NCBI RefSeq assembly: GCF_009796785.1
Contig: NZ_CP047026.1
Location: 930,001-994,000, forward strand
Length of the DNA: 64,000 nucleotides
Reading direction: 5' to 3'
From: Polaribacter sp. L3A8
GTDB taxonomy: Bacteria; Bacteroidota; Bacteroidia; Flavobacteriales; Flavobacteriaceae
Part shown: positions 1-9,084 of the stretch, in pieces
How positions within the stretch are numbered: the first letter of the stretch is position 1
Layout: the number at the start of each line of letters is the position of its first letter
Notes under the pieces: model-generated
Seen by the model: only the letters and a program-made list of their open reading frames with translations
What the model was told of the DNA's origin: nothing
Databases searched by the model: none
Translations under genes and position numbers: made by a program

Positions 1-1585
1 TATCATTACTCCCTGTATTATTAGGGAAATTGATAATTTGTAGTTTTTCGTCTACAATGGTGGGTAATTGGTTTTCATTTTCTTTGGTGTTTGCAATTTT
101 AGTATCTAGCAAACCAAACATATCGTCTATGTCTTTTATGAATAGGTTTATGGGTGCTGCATCTGGGGTGTCTGCTGGCACGTAGTTTTCTATGTAGAGT
201 TGTTTTGTTTCTACAATCATATTAATGTAAGATGCTATTGGGTTGCCTGTTATGGCATCTATACTAAACACAATGGATTGGGTAAAATTGGTATCTACAG
301 GATTGGCAGGGTCTTCTGAAGGTGTTTGTAACAAATTGTTGTTTCGTACAAAATTTTCTTCGTGTGCAGAAGCTACTCTTCCGTTTTGCACATACAAAGC
401 TGCATTGGTATTGTTGTCTGTGGTTAGTTGTAATGCTAATGCCGTATTTTCTGCTGGATCACTCACTTGAGGTGTAAACTCATGAATAGGCCAGTTGAAC
501 GTACCAAAAGTAGTATTGTTTAGGGTAGCATCTGTACTATTGCCTATATTAATATCGTTAGCATCCGTTTCTGAAACATTGTAATTCTTGTAGAAATTAT
601 AAGAACGTTGGCGGTTTGCTTGGATGTATAAGTAGGTTTTATTTTTGGAATGGAAGCCATTGATCATTCCAAAAATATCTTCTTTAGATGTTATTGGAGT
701 TTCGGTATCTTCTGCTAGGTATAATTTTCCTGCTCCGTTGGCGTGCAAGCCATAAAAAGCTGCAAGATCCATAAAGTTTACTGCGTTTTCTTTAAAAACT
801 CTTTTTTGATATTCATTGGTTATTGCAGAGGCATCTAAGCTATAACTTGCTGCTCTTGCATAGGCGAGATTTAGTTGAAAAGGGTTTGTGTCATTTTCTA
901 TATGGTAATCTCCTGTATTTAAAAAAATATCTATACCTATTGTGCTGTCTGCTTTCCCTAAATGCGTACCTCTTGGTATTGTTGGTAGCTCGAATGCTTT
1001 CGAGTCTTCTTCAGTAGGGGTAATTTTATAAAAATAGTTGTCTATTAAATCTGTTTCTACTTGCGGTGCTGTACCTGGGAAGCCGATAAGATCTGGTGTA
1101 AAGTCTGGTACGGGTAGTTCTATTTTGGTGAAAAAACTTTTAAATTCTTTGTTTATATGTTTTACAAAACCAGATCCTAGAATATCTGACCCTGCAATAA
1201 TGCCATCATTGCTATTTATAAAATCTTCTTTACGTAAACCTCTGTATATTATGTATTTTATATTAAGACCTTTAATTGGTTGTTGAAACGGTTTTAATAC
1301 AAGGTTTACTTTAGTTGTGCTTTCTGTTTGAGTAGCACTATCTGTGTGTGGTTGCAAAAGAACCGTTCCTTTGCAAAGTAAGTATACATCTTTAACTCCG
1401 CTAAATGAAACCTGATTTGTAGTACGAAACTCGGTTTCTGAAATAGCACCAAAACGTTGTGCATCTATTTGCGTAAAAGCATTATCTTGTAAGAAGAAAT
1501 GCGACTTTGGTTGTAATATTGGCATTACATTTAACCCTTTGTTAGAGGTGGTTAAATTTTGGTATTGATTACTAGTTTCTGGCAT
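1..1585 (-). CDS. Large protein of unknown function, C-terminus beyond window
   Basis: An open frame of 528 codons runs without a stop from ATG at 1585 to the left edge, so the C-terminus is outside the window. I do not recognise the family. The visible part is Thr/Asn/Asp-rich, begins MPETSNQYQNLTTSNKG, has no signal peptide or membrane segment, and has no obvious catalytic motif or repeat. Two features are visible: an IIYRGLRKEDF segment near residue 110, and a variable middle part rich in Asn. It starts 17 bp after the stop of the lipoprotein gene, so the two are probably co-transcribed. A cytoplasmic protein, or one exported with help from its neighbour, is possible, but nothing in the sequence decides this. 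Confidence 0.8.
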   Translation of the reverse strand, partial: MPETSNQYQNLTTSNKGLNVMPILQPKSHFFLQDNAFTQIDAQRFGAISETEFRTTNQVSFSGVKDVYLLCKGTVLLQPHTDSATQTESTTKVNLVLKPFQQPIKGLNIKYIIYRGLRKEDFINSNDGIIAGSDILGSGFVKHINKEFKSFFTKIELPVPDFTPDLIGFPGTAPQVETDLIDNYFYKITPTEEDSKAFELPTIPRGTHLGKADSTIGIDIFLNTGDYHIENDTNPFQLNLAYARAASYSLDASAITNEYQKRVFKENAVNFMDLAAFYGLHANGAGKLYLAEDTETPITSKEDIFGMINGFHSKNKTYLYIQANRQRSYNFYKNYNVSETDANDINIGNSTDATLNNTTFGTFNWPIHEFTPQVSDPAENTALALQLTTDNNTNAALYVQNGRVASAHEENFVRNNNLLQTPSEDPANPVDTNFTQSIVFSIDAITGNPIASYINMIVETKQLYIENYVPADTPDAAPINLFIKDIDDMFGLLDTKIANTKENENQLPTIVDEKLQIINFPNNTGSND

Positions 1586-1602
1586 TGTTTTCTTTTTAAA
1601 TA

Positions 1603-2052
1603 TTACAGATTAAAAGCTCTAAACTCTCCACTAGTGATAGCAACACCATCTACAGTTCCTGTAAACGTGCCTTCTATATATTCTGAGGAAACATTAGTAA
1701 TAGTTACTGATCCACTTTCAGACCAACCATCTATATTTAATGAGGTTGATTCAAAATTTATTTTGTAATCGCCATCTGCAAAAAAATCTCCTGAAAAATT
1801 AAAAGTACCTGTTGTTATTTGTAATGGGAACCAAATTGAAATCGAACTAACTGAACCATCTTGCCCATTAATTGTAAGGTTTTGAGAACCTGCTGTTGCT
1901 ACATTTGTGTAGTTAAAAGTTTCTGCTCCAGCTGTAAATTTAATATACGTTTCTTCTAGGGGTTCTGAATCATTATCGTTAGAACTACAAGATTGTAGCG
2001 TTATACTTAATATGATGATTGCTGATGCTAAAATTGTTTTAATCGTTTTCAT
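1603..2052 (-). CDS. Small surface-type lipoprotein, function unknown
   Basis: This 149-residue protein begins with a lipoprotein signal peptide: MKTIK, a hydrophobic stretch, then the lipobox L19-Q-S-C22. The acidic/Ser-rich run after the Cys (SSNDNDSE) is the kind of tail that sends Bacteroidota lipoproteins to the cell surface. The mature part (about 125 residues) looks all-beta, with alternating Thr/Ser/Gly and aromatic residues, and shows no enzyme motif. It lies 17 bp upstream of the large unknown gene at the left edge and probably shares its transcript. The start is chosen because only this ATG gives a complete signal peptide. The gene call is firm; the function is unknown. Confidence 0.85.
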   Translation of the reverse strand: MKTIKTILASAIIILSITLQSCSSNDNDSEPLEETYIKFTAGAETFNYTNVATAGSQNLTINGQDGSVSSISIWFPLQITTGTFNFSGDFFADGDYKINFESTSLNIDGWSESGSVTITNVSSEYIEGTFTGTVDGVAITSGEFRAFNL

Positions 2053-2083
2053 TTTTTTTTATTTTTTAGTCCTTTTATATTTA

Positions 2084-2135
2084 TGAAGTTTAAAAAACTC
2101 CTTTTTCTTAAATTATATTTTTAGTTTAAACTTCA
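2084..2135. repeat. 11-bp perfect inverted repeat between small ORF and lipoprotein gene
   Basis: The arms TGAAGTTTAAA (2084-2094) and TTTAAACTTCA (2125-2135) are exact reverse complements separated by 30 nt. One arm includes the stop codon of the 23-residue ORF at 2126-2197. It could form a hairpin between that ORF and the lipoprotein gene. There is no T-run immediately after it, so it is not a classical terminator. Confidence 0.45.
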
Positions 2136-2197
2136 CTATAGATTGAAGGTGGAGGAGGTATAATTTCTTTGAAACTATTTAATTTTTTAAAACTCAT
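2126..2197 (-). CDS. Possible 23-residue peptide with a Pro-Pro-Pro-Pro motif
   Basis: ATG at 2197 opens a 23-codon frame encoding MSFKKLNSFKEII followed by PPPPSIYSEV and TAA. An A-rich stretch (AAACAAGAAAATAACAG) precedes the start, as is usual for Bacteroidota ribosome binding. The basic/amphipathic N-terminal half and the compact Pro-rich tail look designed rather than random, and the ORF sits in line with a second small ORF and the lipoprotein operon on the same strand. It is too short for any statistical support and I know of no family match. It could be a peptide precursor, a leader peptide or chance. Confidence 0.3.
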   Translation of the reverse strand: MSFKKLNSFKEIIPPPPSIYSEV

Positions 2198-2477
2198 CTG
2201 TTATTTTCTTGTTTACTTGTTTGTGATACTTTTTTTATCGTTTCTTGAAAAACACCCGTTGTAAATTTACCCTTAAACAACTAACAAACAATTACTTATA
2301 AATTACCATTCATTATAATTAACCTATAAGTAGATTGCTTAAATGATCTATTTTATTAGAATAGTTGATTAAAAAAAGACGTGTTTATACAACTTACATA
2401 CATTTCCTTATTATCTATTAAAAGAAATATTTGCGCTTTTTTAAAATATACTATTGTCTGAAGTTTAAAAAGATGAT

Positions 2478-2600
2478 TTAACTAGTCTCTTTTTTTCTGT
2501 GAAAATGTGAATCTTGTAGCAGTTCTGTAGCTTTGTTTATTCCGTTCAGAGAGCTTTTTAACTCTCTTACTGGCATACTTGTTTGAAGTGTTTTTAACAT
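2478..2600 (-). CDS. Possible 40-residue protein, unknown
   Basis: ATG at 2600 opens a 40-codon frame encoding MLKTLQTSMPVRELKSSLNG and then a Lys/Glu/His-rich tail ending RKKETS, followed by TAA. An in-frame second ATG at 2576 would give 32 residues. AAAAGAAAAAGA lies directly before the first ATG. The predicted peptide is mainly helical and charged, with no signal peptide. It lies upstream of the 23-residue ORF and the lipoprotein gene on the same strand. It may be a real short gene of that cluster, but the length gives no statistical support. Confidence 0.3.
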   Translation of the reverse strand: MLKTLQTSMPVRELKSSLNGINKATELLQDSHFHRKKETS

Positions 2601-2927
2601 TCTTTTTCTTTTTATAGCTTTATTATTATATAACTATTCCAATTTATTTTTATTATAAACTAACTTGTTAAATTTATAATAAAAAGAATATTATCAGACA
2701 GCAATTTTATCAAATAATATTTTTATCAATCGGTAATTTTATCAGACAGCAATTTATCAGATAGTGTTTTTAATAGAATAGCAATTTCTAATTATGATGC
2801 TAAATTAGTATAAAAACTATAACAACTAAAATAAAATAATGTTAAAATTTTTTATTTAACATTATAGAAGTCAATATATAAATAATTACTTAAAAACCTC
2901 TAAAGCAGTGTTTTACAGGCATTTTTA
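2601..2927. other. AT-rich intergenic region, nothing recognised
   Basis: This stretch is very AT-rich and contains several short repeats of the phrase AATTTTATCA/ATTTTTATCA around 2700-2770 (for example TTTTATCAGACAGCAATTT, repeated in part). No ORF, RNA gene or convincing promoter was seen in it. Confidence 0.5.
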
Positions 2928-3400
2928 GAAACCTAAATCTTCTAGAGTTCTCTGATCAATTCAAAACAGATGAAGATTATAAGAAATATTTAACTTTAAG
3001 AAAGGCAACTATTTGATATCTGTGCACAAGTTTTCATTATAGATCTTGTCAAGTTCAAAAGGATTTTGATAGCCAATATAATATTTACAGATACATTAAA
3101 TCTGTGGCTACATAGACTCTATTTTATAAGGTTAAACTTGGAGTTAGAAAAGCCTTTTTTATATGCTTTGGAACAAATACAGATAATAAAAATGTTTTAA
3201 GTATTCAAATGGTAAACCCTTAAATATTCAATAAAGCACAACTTTGTTTCTATTTTGTATGTTTAGAAAAGCAATGAGAAGTTAGTCAACATAGCCCATA
3301 TCAACAAGAGAATCTTTAAATTTTTGCACAAAACTCTATTAATTGTAAAAAGGTATACGAAATACGTATTTATTTGAAGTTACTTAAAAAAAGACTAAAC
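2928..3400 (+). pseudogene. Decayed IS1595-family-like transposase remnant
   Basis: The plus strand translates into broken but recognisable pieces of an IS1595-type transposase. NLLEFSDQFKTDEDYKKYL (about 2934-2990) matches the family N-terminus. The segment TLFYKVKLGVRKAFFICFG (about 3115-3175) matches the conserved TLFHKVKFGxRKAFFICFE block. A frameshifted FRKAMRS (about 3263-3285) matches the FMHKVRKAMRSS block. A degraded VKRxY segment near 3345 may be the end. At least three in-frame stops and a frameshift separate the pieces, and the DDE catalytic core is largely lost. The family assignment is from memory of flavobacterial IS1595 proteins. No terminal inverted repeats were found. Confidence 0.55.
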
Positions 3401-3690
3401 TTGAGCCAAGAAAAAGATGAAAGCCTTCATGGATAACTAAATTGGAAATATAAAAAAAATAATCCCATTATTCAAAGTTTGAATTGAAGTCAAAATATTT
3501 AGTTTACTTTCTTTTACCTGACTAAATCAACTAAAACCAAACAAAATGTTACACCTATACTCCACCTCACACTCCATAAACCTTTTAAAGAAAAGGTTTG
3601 TTACATATTGTATCGGGAAGTAAAGTTCTTTTTTTATACTTGCCCTTAATAGGGTTTTGTTAGAGTTTTATAATCAGAAAATTAATATTA

Positions 3691-3731
3691 AAAAAGACAA
3701 TTAAGAATAAGATATTCTTAATTGTCTTTTT
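3691..3731 (-). terminator. Intrinsic terminator of the metal-uptake operon
   Basis: An 18-bp perfect stem (3691-3708 with 3714-3731) has the loop AAGAT and, on the minus strand, ends in a T-run. It lies 31 bp past the stop of the last permease gene and marks the end of the minus-strand operon. Confidence 0.85.
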
Positions 3732-3762
3732 CTATGAACTTAACATTTACTTTTTTGTAGTT

Positions 3763-5109
3763 TTAAGTAAAATCTTTTAAATTCTTAAGAACTCCAATAC
3801 CTATTAAAAATAAGGTAATTAAGCTCATATAAAATATATTTTCTAAAAGATTAAATTGGTTATTAGGTTTAAAAAACTCTGGTTTGTAATTGTTCCATTC
3901 TATAGTTTTTGCTAACTGATTTTCAAAAATTTTAGGATAAAACTGTAAACGTAAATCTTCATGAAAATCTGTAGTTGCGTTTAAAAAATTAACTTGATGG
4001 GTTAAACTTGTATTAGCAATATCATTCATAGATAATTGCATTTGCAATGGCGGAAAAAATTGAGCAATTTTTTTACTTAACAGCTCTCTTTTTTCAATCT
4101 TTAAATACATTGCATCTCGTTCTTCTTTAGATTCGTCATCTCCCATTTGTTGCATGGCATAATACCAAAGCCAAGAAAAACCTTCTTCTTGTAAATCATA
4201 ATGAGAAAACTGCGGATAATGTTCATAAAACTTATCCATCGTTTCTTTTTTATCGGTATCCCATTTTTTATGGTATTCATCTCTTTGCTTAATTGTCATT
4301 GTAAAAGCTTCTTCAACAGGATATTTATTTGTAATATAATTACTTACTAAAACAGGTAATATAACAACCAAAACCAGCCAACAACTTAACAAAGTAATGG
4401 CGTTTGTATTAGATGATTTTCTTAATAAAACTACAAAAAAACAGATTGCGAACCAGAATATTATATATAGATAACTCATAATTATTATCTGTAAAAAACC
4501 AGTATTAAAAGGAATATCTAAAATGATATTAGTTAATAAAAATAAAAATCCCAAAATAATAAATACAAAAAACATTCTTATAGATATTTTTCTTAACAAA
4601 TATTTAAAGGAAGACTTTCCTTGAATCGTAACCATTTTCCAAGTTCCTTGCTCTATTTCTTCGGATAAAATATTAAAATTTAATGCGATTATAATTAGTG
4701 GAAAAAGAAAAATAATTAAAAAACTAATGTCTAAATTACCAACATGCAAACGCATAGGGTTTACTAAGTCTGTATCATATTTTTGACCTTCTAGATTTAA
4801 AATAGTTACATTTTGTATGTGAGAATTTAAATCGCTTTGCCCTATTGAAATTCCTGCCAAAGGATTTACAGGATTTATAAAAGAAAATTTTAAATAATAT
4901 AATAACAAACCTAAATCTTCTTTGTGAAGATTGGTTTGCGTTTTTATATGTTTTTCTTGCTGAATTTTAGTTTTTGCAATTACTTCTTGTTTTTGATTTA
5001 GAAATTGTTTGCCCGTTCCAATACTTAAAAACCCTAAAATCATTAAAATTCCAAAAGCTAATAGTACCGTTTTAGATGTAAAAAATTGTTTGATTAATAA
5101 AGTATACAT
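3763..5109 (-). CDS. ABC-2 type permease, DUF3526-like, second subunit
   Basis: This 448-residue membrane protein has about six transmembrane segments: one near residues 14-32, four between about 127 and 256, and one at 425-445. A large extracytoplasmic loop lies between segments five and six. The phrase EEIEQGTWKMVTIQG after the second segment is the NosY/ABC-2 coupling motif. Architecture and length fit DUF3526-type permeases that pair with a NosF-like ATPase. It begins 2 bp after the stop of a homologous permease, and the pair is encoded with a TonB receptor and ABC ATPase. The substrate is not shown by the sequence; the Fur-family regulator upstream suggests metal handling. It is the last gene of the operon. 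Confidence 0.85.
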   Translation of the reverse strand: MYTLLIKQFFTSKTVLLAFGILMILGFLSIGTGKQFLNQKQEVIAKTKIQQEKHIKTQTNLHKEDLGLLLYYLKFSFINPVNPLAGISIGQSDLNSHIQNVTILNLEGQKYDTDLVNPMRLHVGNLDISFLIIFLFPLIIIALNFNILSEEIEQGTWKMVTIQGKSSFKYLLRKISIRMFFVFIILGFLFLLTNIILDIPFNTGFLQIIIMSYLYIIFWFAICFFVVLLRKSSNTNAITLLSCWLVLVVILPVLVSNYITNKYPVEEAFTMTIKQRDEYHKKWDTDKKETMDKFYEHYPQFSHYDLQEEGFSWLWYYAMQQMGDDESKEERDAMYLKIEKRELLSKKIAQFFPPLQMQLSMNDIANTSLTHQVNFLNATTDFHEDLRLQFYPKIFENQLAKTIEWNNYKPEFFKPNNQFNLLENIFYMSLITLFLIGIGVLKNLKDFT

Positions 5110-5111
5110 AA

Positions 5112-6557
5112 TTAAATAATTTTAAAACGGTTAGAGAATTTATTGATGAACAATAGCGCTAATAGAAACCAAAAAATAAGCGTAATAAAAGCTAATAATT
5201 GTATTTTTATCGTTTGAAAAACTGATATAAACTCGTAGTTAAATTTTGGTGCAGATTTCCAATAAGATTTATCTATTACATTAATATTACCTTCGCTACT
5301 AGTTGCTTTATTGCTAATAAATTTCATCTGCAACTTATTCATATATTGAGATTGTTTATACCTGTATTGCTCTGCTTGTGATAAAAAATTTACATACGTA
5401 TCAAAATCTGTCCCAGAAAAACTCATTGATAAGTTTTTAATTGCCAAATAAGGGTTTAGCAATACCAAACTATTAGTAATACTATTCTGTTTACGATACG
5501 TGTTAATCAATTTATTATGTTGTTTATTATAAATTTTGGTAGATTGTTCTTCTCCTTTACTCATTATAAAACCACTATAATTAAAAGGTAAATCTTTAAC
5601 ATCTGTAACATTGTTTGCTTTTAAAATTGAATCTCGTAAACTCTTAAAATAAAGATCATTTGCATTATGACTATCTCCCTGTTTAGAAATTTCATCTTCA
5701 ATAACAGCTTTAAATGCAATTTTAGAAAGATTAGGATACATTGAGCCACCTACAACTTGAGCCATTTTTGGGGTAATTATAAAAAACAACAACCAAACAC
5801 CTAATAGACTTAACAAGGCTTTGTTAGAGTTCTTACTTTTACCAGATATTATTACTGTAATAAAAGATAATATTACATAAAACAAAAGGTAACTTATAGT
5901 AATTAATAATGATCTTATTGCAATAGAACTATTAACACTATTGCTTTCTAAAAATGAAATACTCCACAAAGAAATAAATGCAGGTAAAAAGAAAAGTGCA
6001 GAAATTAAAAATAAACCTAGTGATTTACCCAAGAGTATTTCTTTGACTTTAGCTCCTTGAATATGCATTATTTTTAACGTGCCATTTTCTTTCTCTGAAG
6101 TGATAGAAGCATATCCTAAAAAAAAGATAATTAATGGTAAAATCAATTGTAACAACATGGTAATATTTAAATCACCAAATCTAATTAAACCAGTAGACAG
6201 ACTTGCTTCAGAAAAATTTGCTGTATGTTGTTTATGTGCTTCTAAAAAAATAGCATTACCGGTATAGCTTTCTATACCAGAATCAAAAATACTTAATGGA
6301 TGTTGCAACCTAAATGTAAAAGAACCAAAATGTGCCATTCTATGAGGGTGCTTATCTGGGTTATTATCCCAACTTTTCCTAGATTCATTTTGATGATGTT
6401 CTACTACATGATGATGTTTCTCAAATGCAAGCCAACTATTTGTTGTAACATAAGCTAAAACTGCAAAAAAAATAAAACATAAAATTAAAAGGCCTTTATT
6501 ACTAAAAGTCTTTTTAAAAAATTGTTGTGCGATTAAAATAACAACTGCTTTTTTCAT
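5112..6557 (-). CDS. ABC-2 type permease, DUF3526-like, first subunit
   Basis: This 481-residue membrane protein has the same plan as its downstream neighbour: an N-terminal transmembrane helix, a cluster of helices in the middle, a large external loop and a last helix near the C-terminus. SEKENGTLKIMHIQGAKVKEI after the second helix is the ABC-2 motif that contacts the ATPase. The N-terminal external loop is His-rich (HHHVVEHH and HPHRMAHFG), which could bind metal; this is inference. The gene starts 5 bp after the TonB receptor stop, so the receptor, both permeases and the ATPase appear to be one transport unit. Confidence 0.85.
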   Translation of the reverse strand: MKKAVVILIAQQFFKKTFSNKGLLILCFIFFAVLAYVTTNSWLAFEKHHHVVEHHQNESRKSWDNNPDKHPHRMAHFGSFTFRLQHPLSIFDSGIESYTGNAIFLEAHKQHTANFSEASLSTGLIRFGDLNITMLLQLILPLIIFFLGYASITSEKENGTLKIMHIQGAKVKEILLGKSLGLFLISALFFLPAFISLWSISFLESNSVNSSIAIRSLLITISYLLFYVILSFITVIISGKSKNSNKALLSLLGVWLLFFIITPKMAQVVGGSMYPNLSKIAFKAVIEDEISKQGDSHNANDLYFKSLRDSILKANNVTDVKDLPFNYSGFIMSKGEEQSTKIYNKQHNKLINTYRKQNSITNSLVLLNPYLAIKNLSMSFSGTDFDTYVNFLSQAEQYRYKQSQYMNKLQMKFISNKATSSEGNINVIDKSYWKSAPKFNYEFISVFQTIKIQLLAFITLIFWFLLALLFINKFSNRFKII

Positions 6558-6562
6558 AAATT

Positions 6563-9061
6563 CTAAAAATTATAAGTAGCATTTAATAATACATTTCTTG
6601 GTGCACTTGGTCCTAATCTAGAAGGATTAAGACCACCTAACCAATAAGTCTCATTAAAAATATTATTTACTTTTAATGTTAACTGTATACCAGTATTATC
6701 TGGTTTGTAATATACAGCTGCATCAAAAATTGTGTATTCGGGTAATTGTACTCTCTCAATATTATAAGTAGGGTTATACCAAGTATATCTTTTATCAACA
6801 TACTGAGCACCAAGTCCAATTCCGATACCTTTTAGAGTTTTATTCATAAAATTGTAACGCCCCCAAAAATTTGCATTATGCTTTGGAGAACCTCCAATTC
6901 TTTGCCCAATAAATTCTGCAATTGCATCTTCCTCAATTGTAGCATTTGTATATGCATAAGAAGCCGTTAATTGTAAATTAGACAACACATAACCAGAAAT
7001 ATCAGTTTCAAAACCTCTACTTCTTTGCTCTCCTCTTGTTGTTAAATTATCTAAATCATAAGTGTCACCCAGTAAAATATTCTTTTGAGTGATATTAAAA
7101 ATTGCGAAGTTGGCAAATATTTTACCGTTTAGAAATTCTCCTTTCGCTCCTATTTCATGTAAAGTGCTTTCTAACGGATCAAACCTTGCTGGAGATGCAG
7201 ACCAAAAGAAACCTTCTGCTGTTGGTGATAATGAAACGGTATTTGTATGTGGCTGAAAACCTTCTAAATAAGTAGCATAGGCACTAATGTCTTTTGTAAC
7301 TTCATAAGTAAAACCTATTCTTGGTACAAAAGCACTCGTTGTAAATTCTTGCTCATCTCCTTTGTAATTAAAAATATCTGTAAACGTTTCGTACCTTAAA
7401 TTTAATAAAGCAGAAAATTTACCTACTTTAAATTGATTTTGAATATAGATACCGCTTGAGGTATTTAAATTTGCAGGAATTGATAATTCTGCTAAATTAT
7501 ATGCATTTGTATTTCTGGCTCCATTAAAAGGATTTGCTAAATTAAAATGCGGTACAGCTGGTACTGGCATTGTTACGCCATCTACAACCATCTGTTGAAA
7601 ATTTGCTGCATTGTCTGGGTCAAAATTAGCCTGACCTCCACTTACTGTTAAATATCTTCTAGCACGTAAAAATCCTGCTCCAATTTTTCTTTCCCATCTT
7701 GTCGCATCATATCCAACTAATAATTTGTTGGTAATATTCCCTTTTTTAAAGTCATAATTAAAATATGCACTAAAATTATCTGTTTCCCAAAATTGTTGTC
7801 TTTCATCATATCGCATTCTTGCAAGCGTAGTAATTACATTCCCATCAATATCAACTGCAGAACCATCAAATCTATGTTCTGCTAAATCTTCATCCCAAGT
7901 TTGTTTCATAAACTGTGCATTAAAGCTAAAGTTCTCTGTAAATTTTTGACTAAAATTTGCCATAAATATCAATTCGTTCGTTTTGTAATGATCGCTAGAT
8001 GCACCAACATTTCTAGTAATTGGTGTACTATTCAAATCAAACTCACCGTTAATTGAGCCAAAAATTGGCTGACCTCTATCTAAGTTTCCCTCTGCATTGT
8101 TATAAATCATTTCAACATTTAAAGATGTTTTTTCATTTGGAATATAACTTAAAGATGGGTTGATTAAAATAGCATTGTTATTAACAACATCTCTAAAAGA
8201 ATCTGCATCTTGAAAAGCAACATTAAAACGATACAATAAAGTCTTTTCTTCGTTTAATGGACCTGTAAAATCTGCTGTAGCTCTTAAAGTTCCAAAACTT
8301 CCTGTTGTAAAACTTACTGAGCTTCTTTTTTCTGCCAATGGCTTTTTAGTAACCATATTTACAGTTCCACCAGGATCTGCACTCGAAAAAGTAACTGAAG
8401 ATGGTCCTTTTATTACCTCTACTCTTTCTAAATGCGAAGTAATTGGTTGTAGAAAGTAATATTGACGCGTACGCATTCCATTTAGCATTTGTCCGTCATC
8501 AGCTTGCGTTATACCTCTAATATTGTAATGATTGTATAAACCTGTAGCAGAAACACCACTTACAGTTTTTACTGCATCTACTAATTGAAATGCAAGCCGG
8601 TCATCCAATAATTCTTTGGTAACAGTTGCAACTGCTTGTGGTAATTCTTTGTTTTTAATGGCAATTTTAGACGCAGAAAAAGAATAATCACTATTATAAT
8701 CTTTTCTAACTCTACCCACAATTTCTACAGATTGTAAAGATTCTGAAGATTCTTTTAATATAATTGTTCCTAAATTTATATTCTCATTATCTATTACTGT
8801 AAGTGATTTAGTATACAAATTGTATCCAAGATAAGAAATACGTATATTGTATGCTCCAGATTTATTTACTTCAATACTAAAATTACCTGCTGATCCTGAT
8901 ATTACTCCATTTTGTATTTTTTCTTTATTTGTTAAAATAATAGTTGCTCCTTCAATGGATACATTCTCTAAATCTATAATTTTACCTGTTATTTTTGATT
9001 GAGAGAAACCGAATTGTATTATAAATAAGAAAATTATGAATATTGTATTTTTAAAATTCAT
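6563..9061 (-). CDS. TonB-dependent siderophore-type outer-membrane receptor
   Basis: The 832-residue protein has a signal peptide (about 1-20), a carboxypeptidase-D-like repeat domain (about 22-110), a plug domain (about 140-250) and a 22-strand-type barrel ending in NATYNF with a terminal Phe. The plug carries NIRGITQADDGQMLNG and VEVIKGPSSVTFSSADPGG, which are characteristic of FhuA/FpvA-type siderophore receptors. It would import a metal chelate across the outer membrane using TonB. It lies between an ABC ATPase and two permeases and belongs to a unit divergent from a Fur-family regulator. The exact ligand (iron, zinc or copper chelate) cannot be told from sequence. Confidence 0.9.
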   Translation of the reverse strand: MNFKNTIFIIFLFIIQFGFSQSKITGKIIDLENVSIEGATIILTNKEKIQNGVISGSAGNFSIEVNKSGAYNIRISYLGYNLYTKSLTVIDNENINLGTIILKESSESLQSVEIVGRVRKDYNSDYSFSASKIAIKNKELPQAVATVTKELLDDRLAFQLVDAVKTVSGVSATGLYNHYNIRGITQADDGQMLNGMRTRQYYFLQPITSHLERVEVIKGPSSVTFSSADPGGTVNMVTKKPLAEKRSSVSFTTGSFGTLRATADFTGPLNEEKTLLYRFNVAFQDADSFRDVVNNNAILINPSLSYIPNEKTSLNVEMIYNNAEGNLDRGQPIFGSINGEFDLNSTPITRNVGASSDHYKTNELIFMANFSQKFTENFSFNAQFMKQTWDEDLAEHRFDGSAVDIDGNVITTLARMRYDERQQFWETDNFSAYFNYDFKKGNITNKLLVGYDATRWERKIGAGFLRARRYLTVSGGQANFDPDNAANFQQMVVDGVTMPVPAVPHFNLANPFNGARNTNAYNLAELSIPANLNTSSGIYIQNQFKVGKFSALLNLRYETFTDIFNYKGDEQEFTTSAFVPRIGFTYEVTKDISAYATYLEGFQPHTNTVSLSPTAEGFFWSASPARFDPLESTLHEIGAKGEFLNGKIFANFAIFNITQKNILLGDTYDLDNLTTRGEQRSRGFETDISGYVLSNLQLTASYAYTNATIEEDAIAEFIGQRIGGSPKHNANFWGRYNFMNKTLKGIGIGLGAQYVDKRYTWYNPTYNIERVQLPEYTIFDAAVYYKPDNTGIQLTLKVNNIFNETYWLGGLNPSRLGPSAPRNVLLNATYNF

Positions 9062-9084
9062 TCTACGTTTGTGTAAGTATTTTA

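Noticed and set aside
2698..2770. CRISPR-like short repeats around ATTTTTATCA
   Set aside because: The units are short, irregular and unspaced; this is simple AT-rich repetition, not an array.
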